Source: Pseudomonas sp. BGr12
GTDB lineage: Bacteria > Pseudomonadota > Gammaproteobacteria > Pseudomonadales > Pseudomonadaceae
Reading direction: 5' to 3'
DNA: 64,000 bases
NCBI RefSeq assembly: GCF_030272895.1
Contig: NZ_JALRNF010000018.1
Location: forward strand, 44,160-108,159
A program made the position numbers and the translations under genes. The notes under the pieces are model-generated. The model was given only the letters and a program-made list of their open reading frames with translations, was not told where the DNA came from and made no database searches. Shown here in pieces: positions 53,965-63,300 of this stretch. Position 1 is the first letter of the stretch, and each line of letters begins with the position of its first letter.

Positions 53965-54864
53965 TCAGAACGGGGCATCGCCCTGGATGGTGGTGCGGTA
54001 CAGCTTGCGCCGCAGGTGCGCCGGGCAGCCGCTGGCCAGGTGGATCAGCGAGCGGTTGTCCCAGAACACCAGGTCGCGCGGCTGCCACTGATGGCGGTAG
54101 ATGTTCTGCTCCAGCACGCTGTGGGCATGGAGCTCGGCGAGAATCTGCCGGCTTTCGTCCTCGGGCAGGCCGATGATGCGGGTGGTGAAGCCCTCACTGA
54201 CGAACAACGCCTTGCGGCCGTTTTCCGGATGGGTACGCACCACGGGGTGAATCACTTCCTGCACCTGGGCCAGTTGCTCGGCGGTCAGGGTCGGCCGCCA
54301 GTTGCCTGCAAACTTGGTCTCGCTGTAGCGCGCGGTGTAGGAATGCGCCGCCTGGCGGCCCTCGACGGCCTTGCGCAGCGCCTCGGGCAGGCCGTCCCAG
54401 GCCTTGTGCATGTCGGCGAACAAGGTGTCGCCGCCTTCGCTGGGCAACTCCTGGGCATGCAGCATCGAGCCCAGGCTCGGCAGTTCCTTGTAGGAGAGGT
54501 CCGAGTGCCAGAACTTGCCCGCATCGCCCAGGCCGATGTTCTGCCCGTTTTCGACGATGTTGGAGACGATCAGGATTTCCGGGTGCCCTGCCAGCAGGAA
54601 CTGCTTGAGCACATGGATCTGCAGCACACCGAAGCGGCGGCTGAAGGCGATCTGTTGTTCGGGGCTGATGCGCTGGTCACGGAAGACCAGCACATGGTGG
54701 TCCAGGTGCGCCCGATGAATGCGGGAAAAATCGTCGGCGCTGACCACTCGGGTCAGGTCCAGGCCGATGATTTCGGCACCGACGGCGCCGCTGAACGGCA
54801 GGATTTCGAAGCGTTGCTGCTGTGCGTTGTCGCTGGGCGACAAGGCGATGGAGGCCGCTGACAT
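53965..54864 (-). CDS. tauD: TauD/TfdA-family 2-oxoglutarate dioxygenase
   Basis: 299-residue Fe(II)/2-oxoglutarate enzyme. The iron ligands are H120 and D122 (KFWHSDLSY) and H275 (SLIHLASG). The 2OG arginine is R290 (KLYRTTIQ), and the H-to-R spacing of 15 equals that of E. coli TauD. It should oxidatively release sulfite from a sulfonate. Residues near the taurine pocket differ from E. coli TauD, so another sulfonate or sulfate ester is possible. It is the first gene of its operon, with the AT-rich operator starting 128 bp upstream. Confidence 0.85.
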   Translation of the reverse strand: MSAASIALSPSDNAQQQRFEILPFSGAVGAEIIGLDLTRVVSADDFSRIHRAHLDHHVLVFRDQRISPEQQIAFSRRFGVLQIHVLKQFLLAGHPEILIVSNIVENGQNIGLGDAGKFWHSDLSYKELPSLGSMLHAQELPSEGGDTLFADMHKAWDGLPEALRKAVEGRQAAHSYTARYSETKFAGNWRPTLTAEQLAQVQEVIHPVVRTHPENGRKALFVSEGFTTRIIGLPEDESRQILAELHAHSVLEQNIYRHQWQPRDLVFWDNRSLIHLASGCPAHLRRKLYRTTIQGDAPF

Positions 54865-54991
54865 GATTCACTCCCACGCAGAGCGCGCCCAAAGGTGCGC
54901 GCATCGATCAGAAACTCACGGGGTTCCGTGTTGGTTCGGTCGTGCGGCGCGCCGATTGGTCGGCAGGTACGCAGGGAAGTGACTATAAAGT

Positions 54992-55027
54992 CATAAGAAA
55001 AATAATTTAAATACCATTAATGCATAT
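54992..55027 (-). promoter_or_regulatory. AT-rich operator candidate (copy 2), sulfur regulon
   Basis: 36-bp block matching 33 of 36 positions of the block at 18589-18624, and starting the same 128 bp upstream of the first start codon (tauD). It contains cataagaaaaa, atttaaatacc and gcatat. Likely binding site of a sulfur regulator (CysB or similar), by inference from context and conservation. Confidence 0.62.
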
Positions 55028-55044
55028 ACATAGGCTCAACCCTC

Positions 55045-55132
55045 TGTAGGAGCGGGCTTGCCCCGCGATGAGGCCAGTACACCCGCTACCGAAGTGTCGC
55101 CTGGCCGATCGCGGGGCAAGCCCGCTCCCACA
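55045..55132. repeat. REP-type inverted repeat, family B
   Basis: Two inverted family-B REP copies (tgtaggagcgggcttgcccc and complement) about 38 bp apart, with a further inner stem (ggccag / ctggcc). They lie just past the lapC stop and before the tauD operator, and so separate the lap and tau loci. Confidence 0.87.
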
Positions 55133-55139
55133 GGGGAAC

Positions 55140-56495
55140 TCAACGCTCGCGCAGGGCCTCGGCGCGGGCGCGGATGATCGGTTTGAGCAGGTAGCTCAGC
55201 ACGCTCTTCTTGCCGGTGATGATGTCCACCGAAGCCACCATGCCGGGGATGATCAGCAGCGGGTTCTCGTCGGTGCCCAGGTGGCTGCGCTCGGTACGCA
55301 GCTTGATGACGTAGAAGGTGTTGTTGTCTTCGTCGGTGATGGTGTCGGCGCCGATCTGCTCCAGCTTGGCCTTGAGGCCGCCATAGATGGTGAAGTCATA
55401 GGCGGTGAACTTGACCATGGCCTCCTGGCCCGGGTGCAGGAAGGCGATGTCCTGCGGACGGATACGCGCCTCGACCAGCAGGGTATCGTCCAGCGGTACG
55501 ATCTCGACCAGGTCGCTGCCCGGCTGGATCACGCCGCCGATGGTGTTGACCAGCAGCTGCTTGACGATACCCCGTACCGGTGAAGTGACCAGGGTCCGGC
55601 TGACCCGGTCATCCAGGGCCTTGCCGGTGGCCTGGGCCTTGCTCAGGTCGGTACGCGCCTCGTTGAGCTGGGTCAGGGCTTCGCTGCGGAACTTGCCGCG
55701 GGTTTCATCGATCTTGCGCTCGACTTCCTTGATCGCCGATTCGGCACGCGGGATGGCCAGCGAGGTGGCGTCCAGCTGGCCACGGTTTTCCACCTCGGCG
55801 CGCTTGAGGCGCAGCACTTCAACCTGGGAGATCGCCCCCTGGGCCACCAGCGGCTCGGACATGCTGATTTCCTGGCGCAGCAACTGCAGGCTGTTGCGGT
55901 ACTGGGCCTGCTTGGAGCTGAACTCGCGCAGCTCCTGCTGGCGCTGCACCAGTTGCTCGCGCAGGCCGCCGATCTCGTCCTGCAACTGCTGGCGACGGCT
56001 CTGGTACAGCGACTCTTCGTTGGCCGCCTGGCTCGGCGCGGCCTTGCGGATTTCTTCGTCGATCTTCAGCGGACGGTCTTCGACCTCGGCGCTCAAGCGT
56101 TCGACTCGCAGGGCCATGGCCAGGCGGTCGGCCTCGGTCTCGCCGACGTTGGAGACGAAGCGAGTATCGTCCAGGCGCAGCAACGGGTCGCCCTCCTCGA
56201 CGATCTCGCCTTCCTTGGCGTAGATCTGCGCAACGATGCCGCCTTCCAGGTTCTGGATCTTCTGCAGCTTGGACGACGGAATCGCCTTGCCCTCGCCGCG
56301 GGTCACTTCATCGATGATCGCAAAGTTGGCCCACAGCCCCAGGAACAGGAAGAAGGCGATCACCCCCCAGATGGTCATGCGCACGATGCGCGGCGCATCC
56401 TCGATCAGCGCCTTGTTGACCTCGGGCAGCGGCTGGTCGCCGAAGGATCCGGAGCCTTTGAAGTATTTGCGCAGGCTTTCCTTGAACTGGCCCAT
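55140..56495 (-). CDS. lapC: Type I secretion membrane fusion protein LapC
   Basis: 451-residue HlyD-type adaptor with one transmembrane helix (about 48-68), a long coiled-coil (about 130-320) and a C-terminal barrel (LVEARIRPQDIAFLHPGQEAMVKF). It joins the LapB ATPase to the LapE outer-membrane channel to export LapA. I chose the ATG at 56495 (MGQFKESLRK) with an AAGG site. A GTG at 56513 would overlap lapB and is less likely. It is the last gene of lapE-lapB-lapC. Confidence 0.92.
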   Translation of the reverse strand: MGQFKESLRKYFKGSGSFGDQPLPEVNKALIEDAPRIVRMTIWGVIAFFLFLGLWANFAIIDEVTRGEGKAIPSSKLQKIQNLEGGIVAQIYAKEGEIVEEGDPLLRLDDTRFVSNVGETEADRLAMALRVERLSAEVEDRPLKIDEEIRKAAPSQAANEESLYQSRRQQLQDEIGGLREQLVQRQQELREFSSKQAQYRNSLQLLRQEISMSEPLVAQGAISQVEVLRLKRAEVENRGQLDATSLAIPRAESAIKEVERKIDETRGKFRSEALTQLNEARTDLSKAQATGKALDDRVSRTLVTSPVRGIVKQLLVNTIGGVIQPGSDLVEIVPLDDTLLVEARIRPQDIAFLHPGQEAMVKFTAYDFTIYGGLKAKLEQIGADTITDEDNNTFYVIKLRTERSHLGTDENPLLIIPGMVASVDIITGKKSVLSYLLKPIIRARAEALRER

Positions 56496-56502
56496 ATCCA
56501 CC

Positions 56503-58659
56503 TTAAGCAACACTGATCTGCCCCTTCTTCAGCGCATCCATGACGGCGGCTTTCGGGCCATCCGCGACTATCTGCCCACGGTCGATGACGATCAACCGGT
56601 CGACCAGCGACAACAACGATGCCCGGTGGGTGACCAGGACCACGGTCTTGCTTTCGATCACGGCTTGCAGGCGTTGCTTGAGACGCTCCTCACCGGTGTT
56701 GTCCATGGCGCTGGTGGGCTCGTCGAGCAGCAGGATCTGCGGGTTGAGCAACAGGGCGCGGCCCAGGGCGACGTTCTGGCGCTGGCCGCCGGACAGGTTC
56801 TGGCCGCGTTCGCCGACCTGCAGCTCGTAGCCTTGCGGATGCAGGCGGGCGAATTCGTGAACACCGGACAGCTCGGCCGCCTGCAGGACCATTTCGTCCT
56901 CGACATAGCGCGCACCGCTGACCAGGTTGTCGCGCAGGGTGCCGGCCAGCAGCTGGATATCCTGCGGCACGTAGCCGATGTTGTGGCGCAGTTCGCTGAC
57001 GTCGATCTGTCGGATATCCACGCCATCGACCAGCAGCGAGCCGCCGTCGGCTTCGTACAGGCCGACGATCAGCTTGGCCAGCGAGCTCTTGCCCGAGCCG
57101 CTGCGGCCGATGATGCCGATCTTCTCGCCCGGACGGACGGTCAGGCTGACGTTCTTGAGGGCCAGGTTCTGCTGGTTCGGGTAGGTGAAGTCGACGTTGC
57201 GGAACTCGATGGCGCCTTGCAGCACCTGACGGCTCAGCGGACGCTCTTCGAAATTGCGCTCCTGGGGCAGCTCCATCATCTGGTCGGTGGAGACCATGGT
57301 GACCTTGGCCTGCTGGTAGCGGGTCAGCAACCCGGACAGCTGGCCCAGCGGGCCGAGGGCACGACCGCTGAGCATGTAGCAGGCGATCAGGCCGCCCATG
57401 CTGAGGTTGCCGGCCATGATCTGGTAGACACCGGCACAGATCAGCGCCACGCCGGCCAGTTGCTGGATCAGCAGGGTAATGTTCATGGCCAGGCCCGACA
57501 GCACCTTGACCCGCAGTTCCAGGCGGCTGAGGGTGCCGATGGTCTGCTCCCACATGTACTGGCGTTCGCTCTCGGCGTTGTTGACCTTGACCGCGTCGAG
57601 CCCGGCCAGGGTCTCGATCAGGCTCGACTGGCGCTCGGAGGCCAGCGCCATGGTCCGCTCCAGGGTCGCCACCAGAGGCTTTTGCAGGGCATAGCCGATG
57701 CCCAGGGCCAGCGGGAAGGCGATGATCGGAATCCACACCAGGTGGCCGCCGATGATGGCGATCACCAGCAGGATCAGCAGGGTGAACGGCAGGTCGATCA
57801 GGCTGGTCAGGGTCAGCGAGGCGAGGAAATCGCGCAGGCCCTGGAATTCATGGATGTTCTGGGCAAAGCTGCCGACCCGCGCCGGGCGGTACTTCATCGC
57901 CATGCCGACGATGCGCTCGAACAGGGTGGCGGAAATGATCAGGTCGGTCTTCTTCCCGGCCAGGTCCAGGCACAGGCTGCGCAGCCCTTTGAGGATCAGG
58001 TCGAAGATATAGGCGCCGCTGATACCGATGGCCAGCACCCAAAGGGTCGAGGTGGCCTGGTTGGGTACCACGCGGTCGTAGACGTTCATCACGAACAGCG
58101 GCGCGGCCAGGGCGATCAGGTTGATCACCAGGCTTGCGGCGATGGCGTCGATGTACAGCCAGCGGCTGCGCTTGAGAGTGTCACGGAACCAGGAGCGCGC
58201 ACGCGGGATCAGGTTGCCGTGATTGACGTCGAACTTGTGCTGCGGCTGGGCGAAGAACACCCGGCCGCTGTAGTCGCTTTGCAAGGCTTCGCGGCTGACA
58301 TGCACTTCACCGCCATCGCTCTCGCTGAGCAACAGCCGCGCCGTGTCGTCGTTTTCCCAGCCGAGCAATACCGCGCTGCGACCCTCCTTGAGCAGCAGCA
58401 TGGCCGGCATGGCGATGCTCGGAATCTGCTCCAGCTTGCGCTGCAACAGACGCCCCTGCAGCCCGGCCCGGGCCGCCGCACGCGGCAGCAGCTCGGGGCT
58501 CAGGCGCTGGGCCGGCAGCGGCAGGCCGGTGGTCAGCATGGCCCGGCTGGCGGGCTTCTGGTGCAGCACACAGAGTGACAGCAGGCTGTCCAGCAACGGG
58601 TCATCGTGCTGGCTGCGTGGATCATGGCTGAGTTGGACTCGACTGACTTCTGATTCCAC
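56503..58659 (-). CDS. lapB: Type I secretion ATPase/permease LapB
   Basis: 718-residue exporter. An N-terminal C39-peptidase-like domain (about 15-140) lacks a clear catalytic Cys-His pair, as usual for adhesin exporters. It is followed by a six-helix ABC membrane domain (about 165-445) and an ATPase domain with Walker A GRSGSGKSS, signature LSGGQRQN and Walker B LLLDEPTSAMD. It powers LapA secretion. It lies between lapE (42 bp upstream) and lapC (7 bp downstream). Confidence 0.93.
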   Translation of the reverse strand: MESEVSRVQLSHDPRSQHDDPLLDSLLSLCVLHQKPASRAMLTTGLPLPAQRLSPELLPRAAARAGLQGRLLQRKLEQIPSIAMPAMLLLKEGRSAVLLGWENDDTARLLLSESDGGEVHVSREALQSDYSGRVFFAQPQHKFDVNHGNLIPRARSWFRDTLKRSRWLYIDAIAASLVINLIALAAPLFVMNVYDRVVPNQATSTLWVLAIGISGAYIFDLILKGLRSLCLDLAGKKTDLIISATLFERIVGMAMKYRPARVGSFAQNIHEFQGLRDFLASLTLTSLIDLPFTLLILLVIAIIGGHLVWIPIIAFPLALGIGYALQKPLVATLERTMALASERQSSLIETLAGLDAVKVNNAESERQYMWEQTIGTLSRLELRVKVLSGLAMNITLLIQQLAGVALICAGVYQIMAGNLSMGGLIACYMLSGRALGPLGQLSGLLTRYQQAKVTMVSTDQMMELPQERNFEERPLSRQVLQGAIEFRNVDFTYPNQQNLALKNVSLTVRPGEKIGIIGRSGSGKSSLAKLIVGLYEADGGSLLVDGVDIRQIDVSELRHNIGYVPQDIQLLAGTLRDNLVSGARYVEDEMVLQAAELSGVHEFARLHPQGYELQVGERGQNLSGGQRQNVALGRALLLNPQILLLDEPTSAMDNTGEERLKQRLQAVIESKTVVLVTHRASLLSLVDRLIVIDRGQIVADGPKAAVMDALKKGQISVA

Positions 58660-58701
58660 GCGGCTTCTCTTGATAATGACGGTGGGTGATTAAAGTGAAC
58701 C

Positions 58702-60060
58702 TCAGTTCATCCCTGGCAGGCTCACTTGCGGTTTCATGTCGTTCTGCACAACGGTTGCCATCGGCGCGACGACACCCTGGCTCTTGAGCAGCTGACCAAT
58801 GGTCGCCTTGATTCGATATTGAGTAAACATTTGAATGAACTTCACCTCGGCCAGGCGACGCTGGGAAGTGAACAGTTCGTTCTCGCTATCGAGCAGGTCG
58901 AGCAACGTCCGCTCGCCCAGGCTGAACTGCTGCTGGTAGGCGCTGCGTACGTTGCGGCTGTAATCGACGTATTGCTGGGCAATAGGCAATTGCGCGTTGG
59001 CGTTGTCCATAGCATTCCATGCCAGACCTAACTCCTCATTGAGCTGGCGCAAGGCATTGTTACGAATGTCCAGCGCCTGGTTGGTCAAGTACGACTTGGA
59101 TTCCAGGTCGGCCTTGTTGCTCCCACCGGCATACAGGTTGAAGCTCATGCGCAGCATAGCCTGCCATTCGTTGTTGTGCCCGTTCAGGCCATCGATGTCG
59201 TTGTCAGCCGTCCGTCCGAGTTCCGCATCGAAGCGCGGATAGAACGTAGACTTCGCCGCCTCGTATTGTTTTTCCGCAGCCGCGATATCGGATTCCGCCG
59301 AGCGCAGGATCGGGCTGCTTTCGACCATCTGGTGACGGGCTTCGTCGAGGCTGGCCGGCAGCAGGTCGACAAACGGCGCAGGCGTGCTTAACTCGTCGGG
59401 CATTTGCCCGACCACGCTCAGGTAGTTGGTCCTGGCATCGGCCAGGTTGGTCTGCTCGGTGAGCAGGTTGTTGCGGGCCTGGGCCAGACGCGCTTCGGCC
59501 TGGTCCATGTCGGCCAGGCGACCGACGCCACGGGTGGTGCGCAGCTTGATCTGGTCGAAGATGCGTTCGTGGCTGCGCAGGTTGTCTTCGGCCAGGCGCA
59601 CCATGTCGCGACGGGTCAGGACGTCCAGGTAGACCTGGGCAACGGTCAGTGCGGTGCGCTCGGAAGCACCCAGCAGGGAGTAGGCGCGGGAGTTGACGGT
59701 GGCCTGTTGACGCCCGACTTCACTGGAGGTGGCAAAACCGTCGAACACCATCTGGCGCAAACGCAGGCTGGATTCACCGCGGTTGAGGGTTTCCCAGCGG
59801 TTGCCGGTGCTCGGGCTGTCGGTCCCTTCGCGACCATAACCGCCCAGCACATCGACCCGCGGCAAATAGCCGCCCTTGGCGGCACGCAATTGGTAGTCGG
59901 CGGCGATGCGGCTGTTGACCCCGGCCTGGATCTCCGGGTGCACCTCGAGGGCTTTCTGCATGGCCTCCGGCAGGCTTTGGGCTTGAGCGAAAGTGGCAGA
60001 GAGAGCGAAAGGAAGAGCGGTGAACAGTAACGCGCGCATGTACTTTTTTCCCAGGGACAT
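58702..60060 (-). CDS. lapE: TolC-type outer-membrane channel LapE
   Basis: 452-residue TolC-family protein with a signal peptide (about 8-27) and two outer-membrane efflux repeats (EAMQKALEVHPEIQAGVNSRIAA and EARHQMVESSPILRSAESDIAAAEKQY). In the Lap system it forms the outer-membrane exit and holds the retained adhesin. ATG at 60060 has an AGGA site 7 bp upstream. A second ATG lies 21 bp inside. It is divergent from lapA. Confidence 0.9.
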   Translation of the reverse strand: MSLGKKYMRALLFTALPFALSATFAQAQSLPEAMQKALEVHPEIQAGVNSRIAADYQLRAAKGGYLPRVDVLGGYGREGTDSPSTGNRWETLNRGESSLRLRQMVFDGFATSSEVGRQQATVNSRAYSLLGASERTALTVAQVYLDVLTRRDMVRLAEDNLRSHERIFDQIKLRTTRGVGRLADMDQAEARLAQARNNLLTEQTNLADARTNYLSVVGQMPDELSTPAPFVDLLPASLDEARHQMVESSPILRSAESDIAAAEKQYEAAKSTFYPRFDAELGRTADNDIDGLNGHNNEWQAMLRMSFNLYAGGSNKADLESKSYLTNQALDIRNNALRQLNEELGLAWNAMDNANAQLPIAQQYVDYSRNVRSAYQQQFSLGERTLLDLLDSENELFTSQRRLAEVKFIQMFTQYRIKATIGQLLKSQGVVAPMATVVQNDMKPQVSLPGMN

Positions 60061-60278
60061 CTTGTCCTAAATCACAGCAAAAAACGTTGCTGCATTCGAA
60101 AATGGCAACCGGTTTGACCTTAATGTCGGAGAGTTTCCGAAGGGGTACTGGAACGTACGAAGGAAGGGTGCAACCGGCCAAATATCAATGTGACATTACG
60201 GTGCTGATTGTTTAGGATGGCAGCCAGAAGGTCAATAGTTTGGCATAAACTTAATAGCCATTAGTTATTGACGTAAAA

Positions 60279-60298
60279 TTGACGCAAGCAAGCGTCAA
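60279..60298. promoter_or_regulatory. Dyad in the lapE-lapA intergenic region
   Basis: The 326-bp divergent region is AT-rich and contains a 7-bp perfect inverted repeat ttgacgc-aagcaa-gcgtcaa about 89 bp upstream of the lapA start, next to a further ttgacg copy. It could be a regulator site or a UTR hairpin. I recognise no FleQ-like consensus here. No additional gene is evident in this stretch. Confidence 0.35.
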
Positions 60299-60386
60299 CA
60301 TATGAACAGATACATTCCATCGGATGCGGCAATTCAGCGCCGGCCGGGCATGGAAGCCAAATTGAACGGGTCATTCGGAGAGTCCA

Positions 60387-63300
60387 ATGAGCAGCGTTGT
60401 TGCCATCGTCAAAAGCATTGTTGGTCAGGTTATTGCCGTATCCCCTGAGGGCGCTCGTCGCGTACTCATCGAAGGAGACCGCCTGTTTGCCGGCGAACAA
60501 GTGCTGACCGGCCTGGCTGGCGCGGTTACCCTGGAGCTGGCCGATGGCCGCACCCTGGACCTGGGCCGCGACACGCAATGGAGTGCCGACGCGCCGGACA
60601 GCAGCACCGACCTGGCAGCAGCCACGGCGCAGGCCGCGCCTTCCGTGGAAGAATTGCAACAAGCTATTGCCGCCGGTGCCGACCCGACCACCGAACTCGA
60701 AGCCACCGCAGCCGGCCCGTCTGCCGCCGGTAGTGGCGCCGCCGGTGGCGGCCACAGCTTCGTCATGCTCGACGCCACGGCCGGCTCGGTCGACCCGACC
60801 ATCGGCTTCCCGACCGCCCCGATCGGCTTTGCCACCGAAACCCGTATCGAAGAGATCGGCGCGCTGGATGCCAATAACCCGGCAACCACCACGCCCACCC
60901 GCGAAACCGGCCTGACCCTGAGCGCCACGCCTTCGATCACCGAAGCCGGTGGCGTAATCGTTTATACCGCCACCCTGGGCCAGCCGCCGCTGACCGACCT
61001 GACCGTCACCCTCTCCAACGGCCAGATCATCGTCATCAGCGCCGGGCAGACCAGCGGCAGCATCAGCGTCACCATCGCCCCGAACGACACCGTGTACGTC
61101 GATGGCGGCCAGATCTCCACGACCATCACCGGCACCACCGGTGGCGGGGGCCTGATCGTCACCCCGGACACCACCCCGGCGGTCACCCAGATCACCGACA
61201 CCATCGATACCACCACGGTCAACCTGACGGCGACGCCGAGCGTCACCGAAGGCGGCGTGATCACCTACACCGCGACCCTGACCAACCCGGCGCAGACGCC
61301 GGTGACCGTGACCCTGTCCAACGGCAGCACCATCACCATCGCCGCCGGCCAGACCACCGGCACCGTTGACGTGCAGACCCCGGCCAACGACGTCTACAAC
61401 AACGGCAGCACCGTCAGCGCCACCATCACTGGCGCCACAGGCGGCAACTTCGAAAACCTGGTGCCGAACCCGAACCCGGCCGTCACCAGCATCAACGACT
61501 CGATCGACAACACCGGCCTGAGCCTGAGCGCCACGGGCAGCGTCGCCGAGGGCGGGCAGATCGTCTACACCGCGACCCTGACCAACCCGGCCGGCACGCC
61601 GGTTACCGTGACCCTGAGCAATGGCGCGGTGATCACCATCGCCGCCGGCGGTACCTCCGGCAGCATCACCGTGCCAGCGCCGAGCGATGACGTGTACGTC
61701 GATGCCGGCAACGTCAGCGTGCATATCGACAAAGTCGATGGTGGCAACTTCGAGAACCTGGTGGTCAGCAATGAGCCAGCCGTTACCGAAGTCACCGACA
61801 CCCTCGACACCTCGACCGTCACCCTGACCGCGAACAGCAGCGTCGCCGAAGGCGGCGTGGTGACCTACACCGCGTCGGTGAGCGCTCCGGTGACCGGTTC
61901 GCCGCTGGTGATCAACCTGGCCAATGGTCAGCAGATCACTATTCCTGTGGGCAGCAGCTCCGGCTCCGTGGACTTTGTCGCACCGAACAATGTGCACAGC
62001 ACCAATCCGGACCTGACCAACAGCATCACCGGCACCACCGGGGGCAATTACGAGCAGCTGGAGACGGCGGGTAATCCGGTGACTACCGTCACTGATGGTC
62101 CGGGGACTGAAGACACCACCGGTCTGAAGCTGACCGCCACCCCGTCGGTCAACGAAGGCGGTGAAATTACCTACACCGCGACGCTGACCAACCCGGCTGG
62201 CACCGCCATGACCATCACCCTCAGCAACGGTGAGTCCATCACCATTGCGGCCGGTGAGACTTCGGGCAGCGTCACCGTGGCTGCTCCGGACGATGACGTG
62301 TACATCGACGCCGGTCAGGTCGAAGCCACCATCACCGGCACCAGTGGCGGTGACTTCGAGAACCTGGCTGTGGATAACACCCCAGCCGTCACCGAGGTCA
62401 ACGACACCATCGATCCGTCGACGGTGAAACTCACTGCCGATGTCAGCACTATCGGCGAAGGTGGCGTGATCACCTACACCGCTACCGTCAGCGCGCCGGT
62501 GACCGGCACTCCATTGGTGATCAACCTCACCAGCGGCCAGCAAATTGTTATCGCCGTCGGCCAGAGCACTGGCACCGTGCAGTTCACTGCGCCAGACAAC
62601 GTGCATAACAGCAACCTCGACCTGACCAACAGCATCAAGGACGTGAGTGGCGGCAACTACGAGGAACTGACCGCTTCCGGTGAAACCACCGTCACCGTTA
62701 CTGACGGCCCGGGCACCCAGGATGAAACTGGCCTGAAGCTGACCGCGACCCCATCGGTCAACGAAGGCGGCGAGATCACCTACACCGCGACGCTGACCAA
62801 CCCGGCTGGCACCGCCATGACCATCACCCTCAGCAATGGTGAGTCCATCACCATTGCGGCGGGCGAAACCAGCGGCAGCGTGACCGTGGCGGCGCCGGAC
62901 GATGACGTCTACATCGATGCCGGTCAGGTCGAAGCGACCATCACCGGCACCAGTGGCGGTGACTTCGAGAACCTGGCTGTGGATAACACCCCAGCCGTCA
63001 CCGAGGTCAACGACACCATCGATCCGTCGACGGTGAAACTCACTGCCGATGTCAGCACTATCGGCGAAGGTGGCGTGATCACCTACATCGCCACCGTCAG
63101 CGCCCCAGTGACTGGCACGCCGCTGGTGATCAACCTTACCAATGGCCAGCAGATCGTTATCGGCGTCGGCCAAAGCAGCGGTACCGTGCAGTTCACTGCG
63201 CCGGACAACGTGCACAGCACCAACCTCGATCTGACCAACGCGATCAAGGACGTTTCGGGTGGCAACTACGAGGACCTGACTGCCTCGGGTACCACCACCG

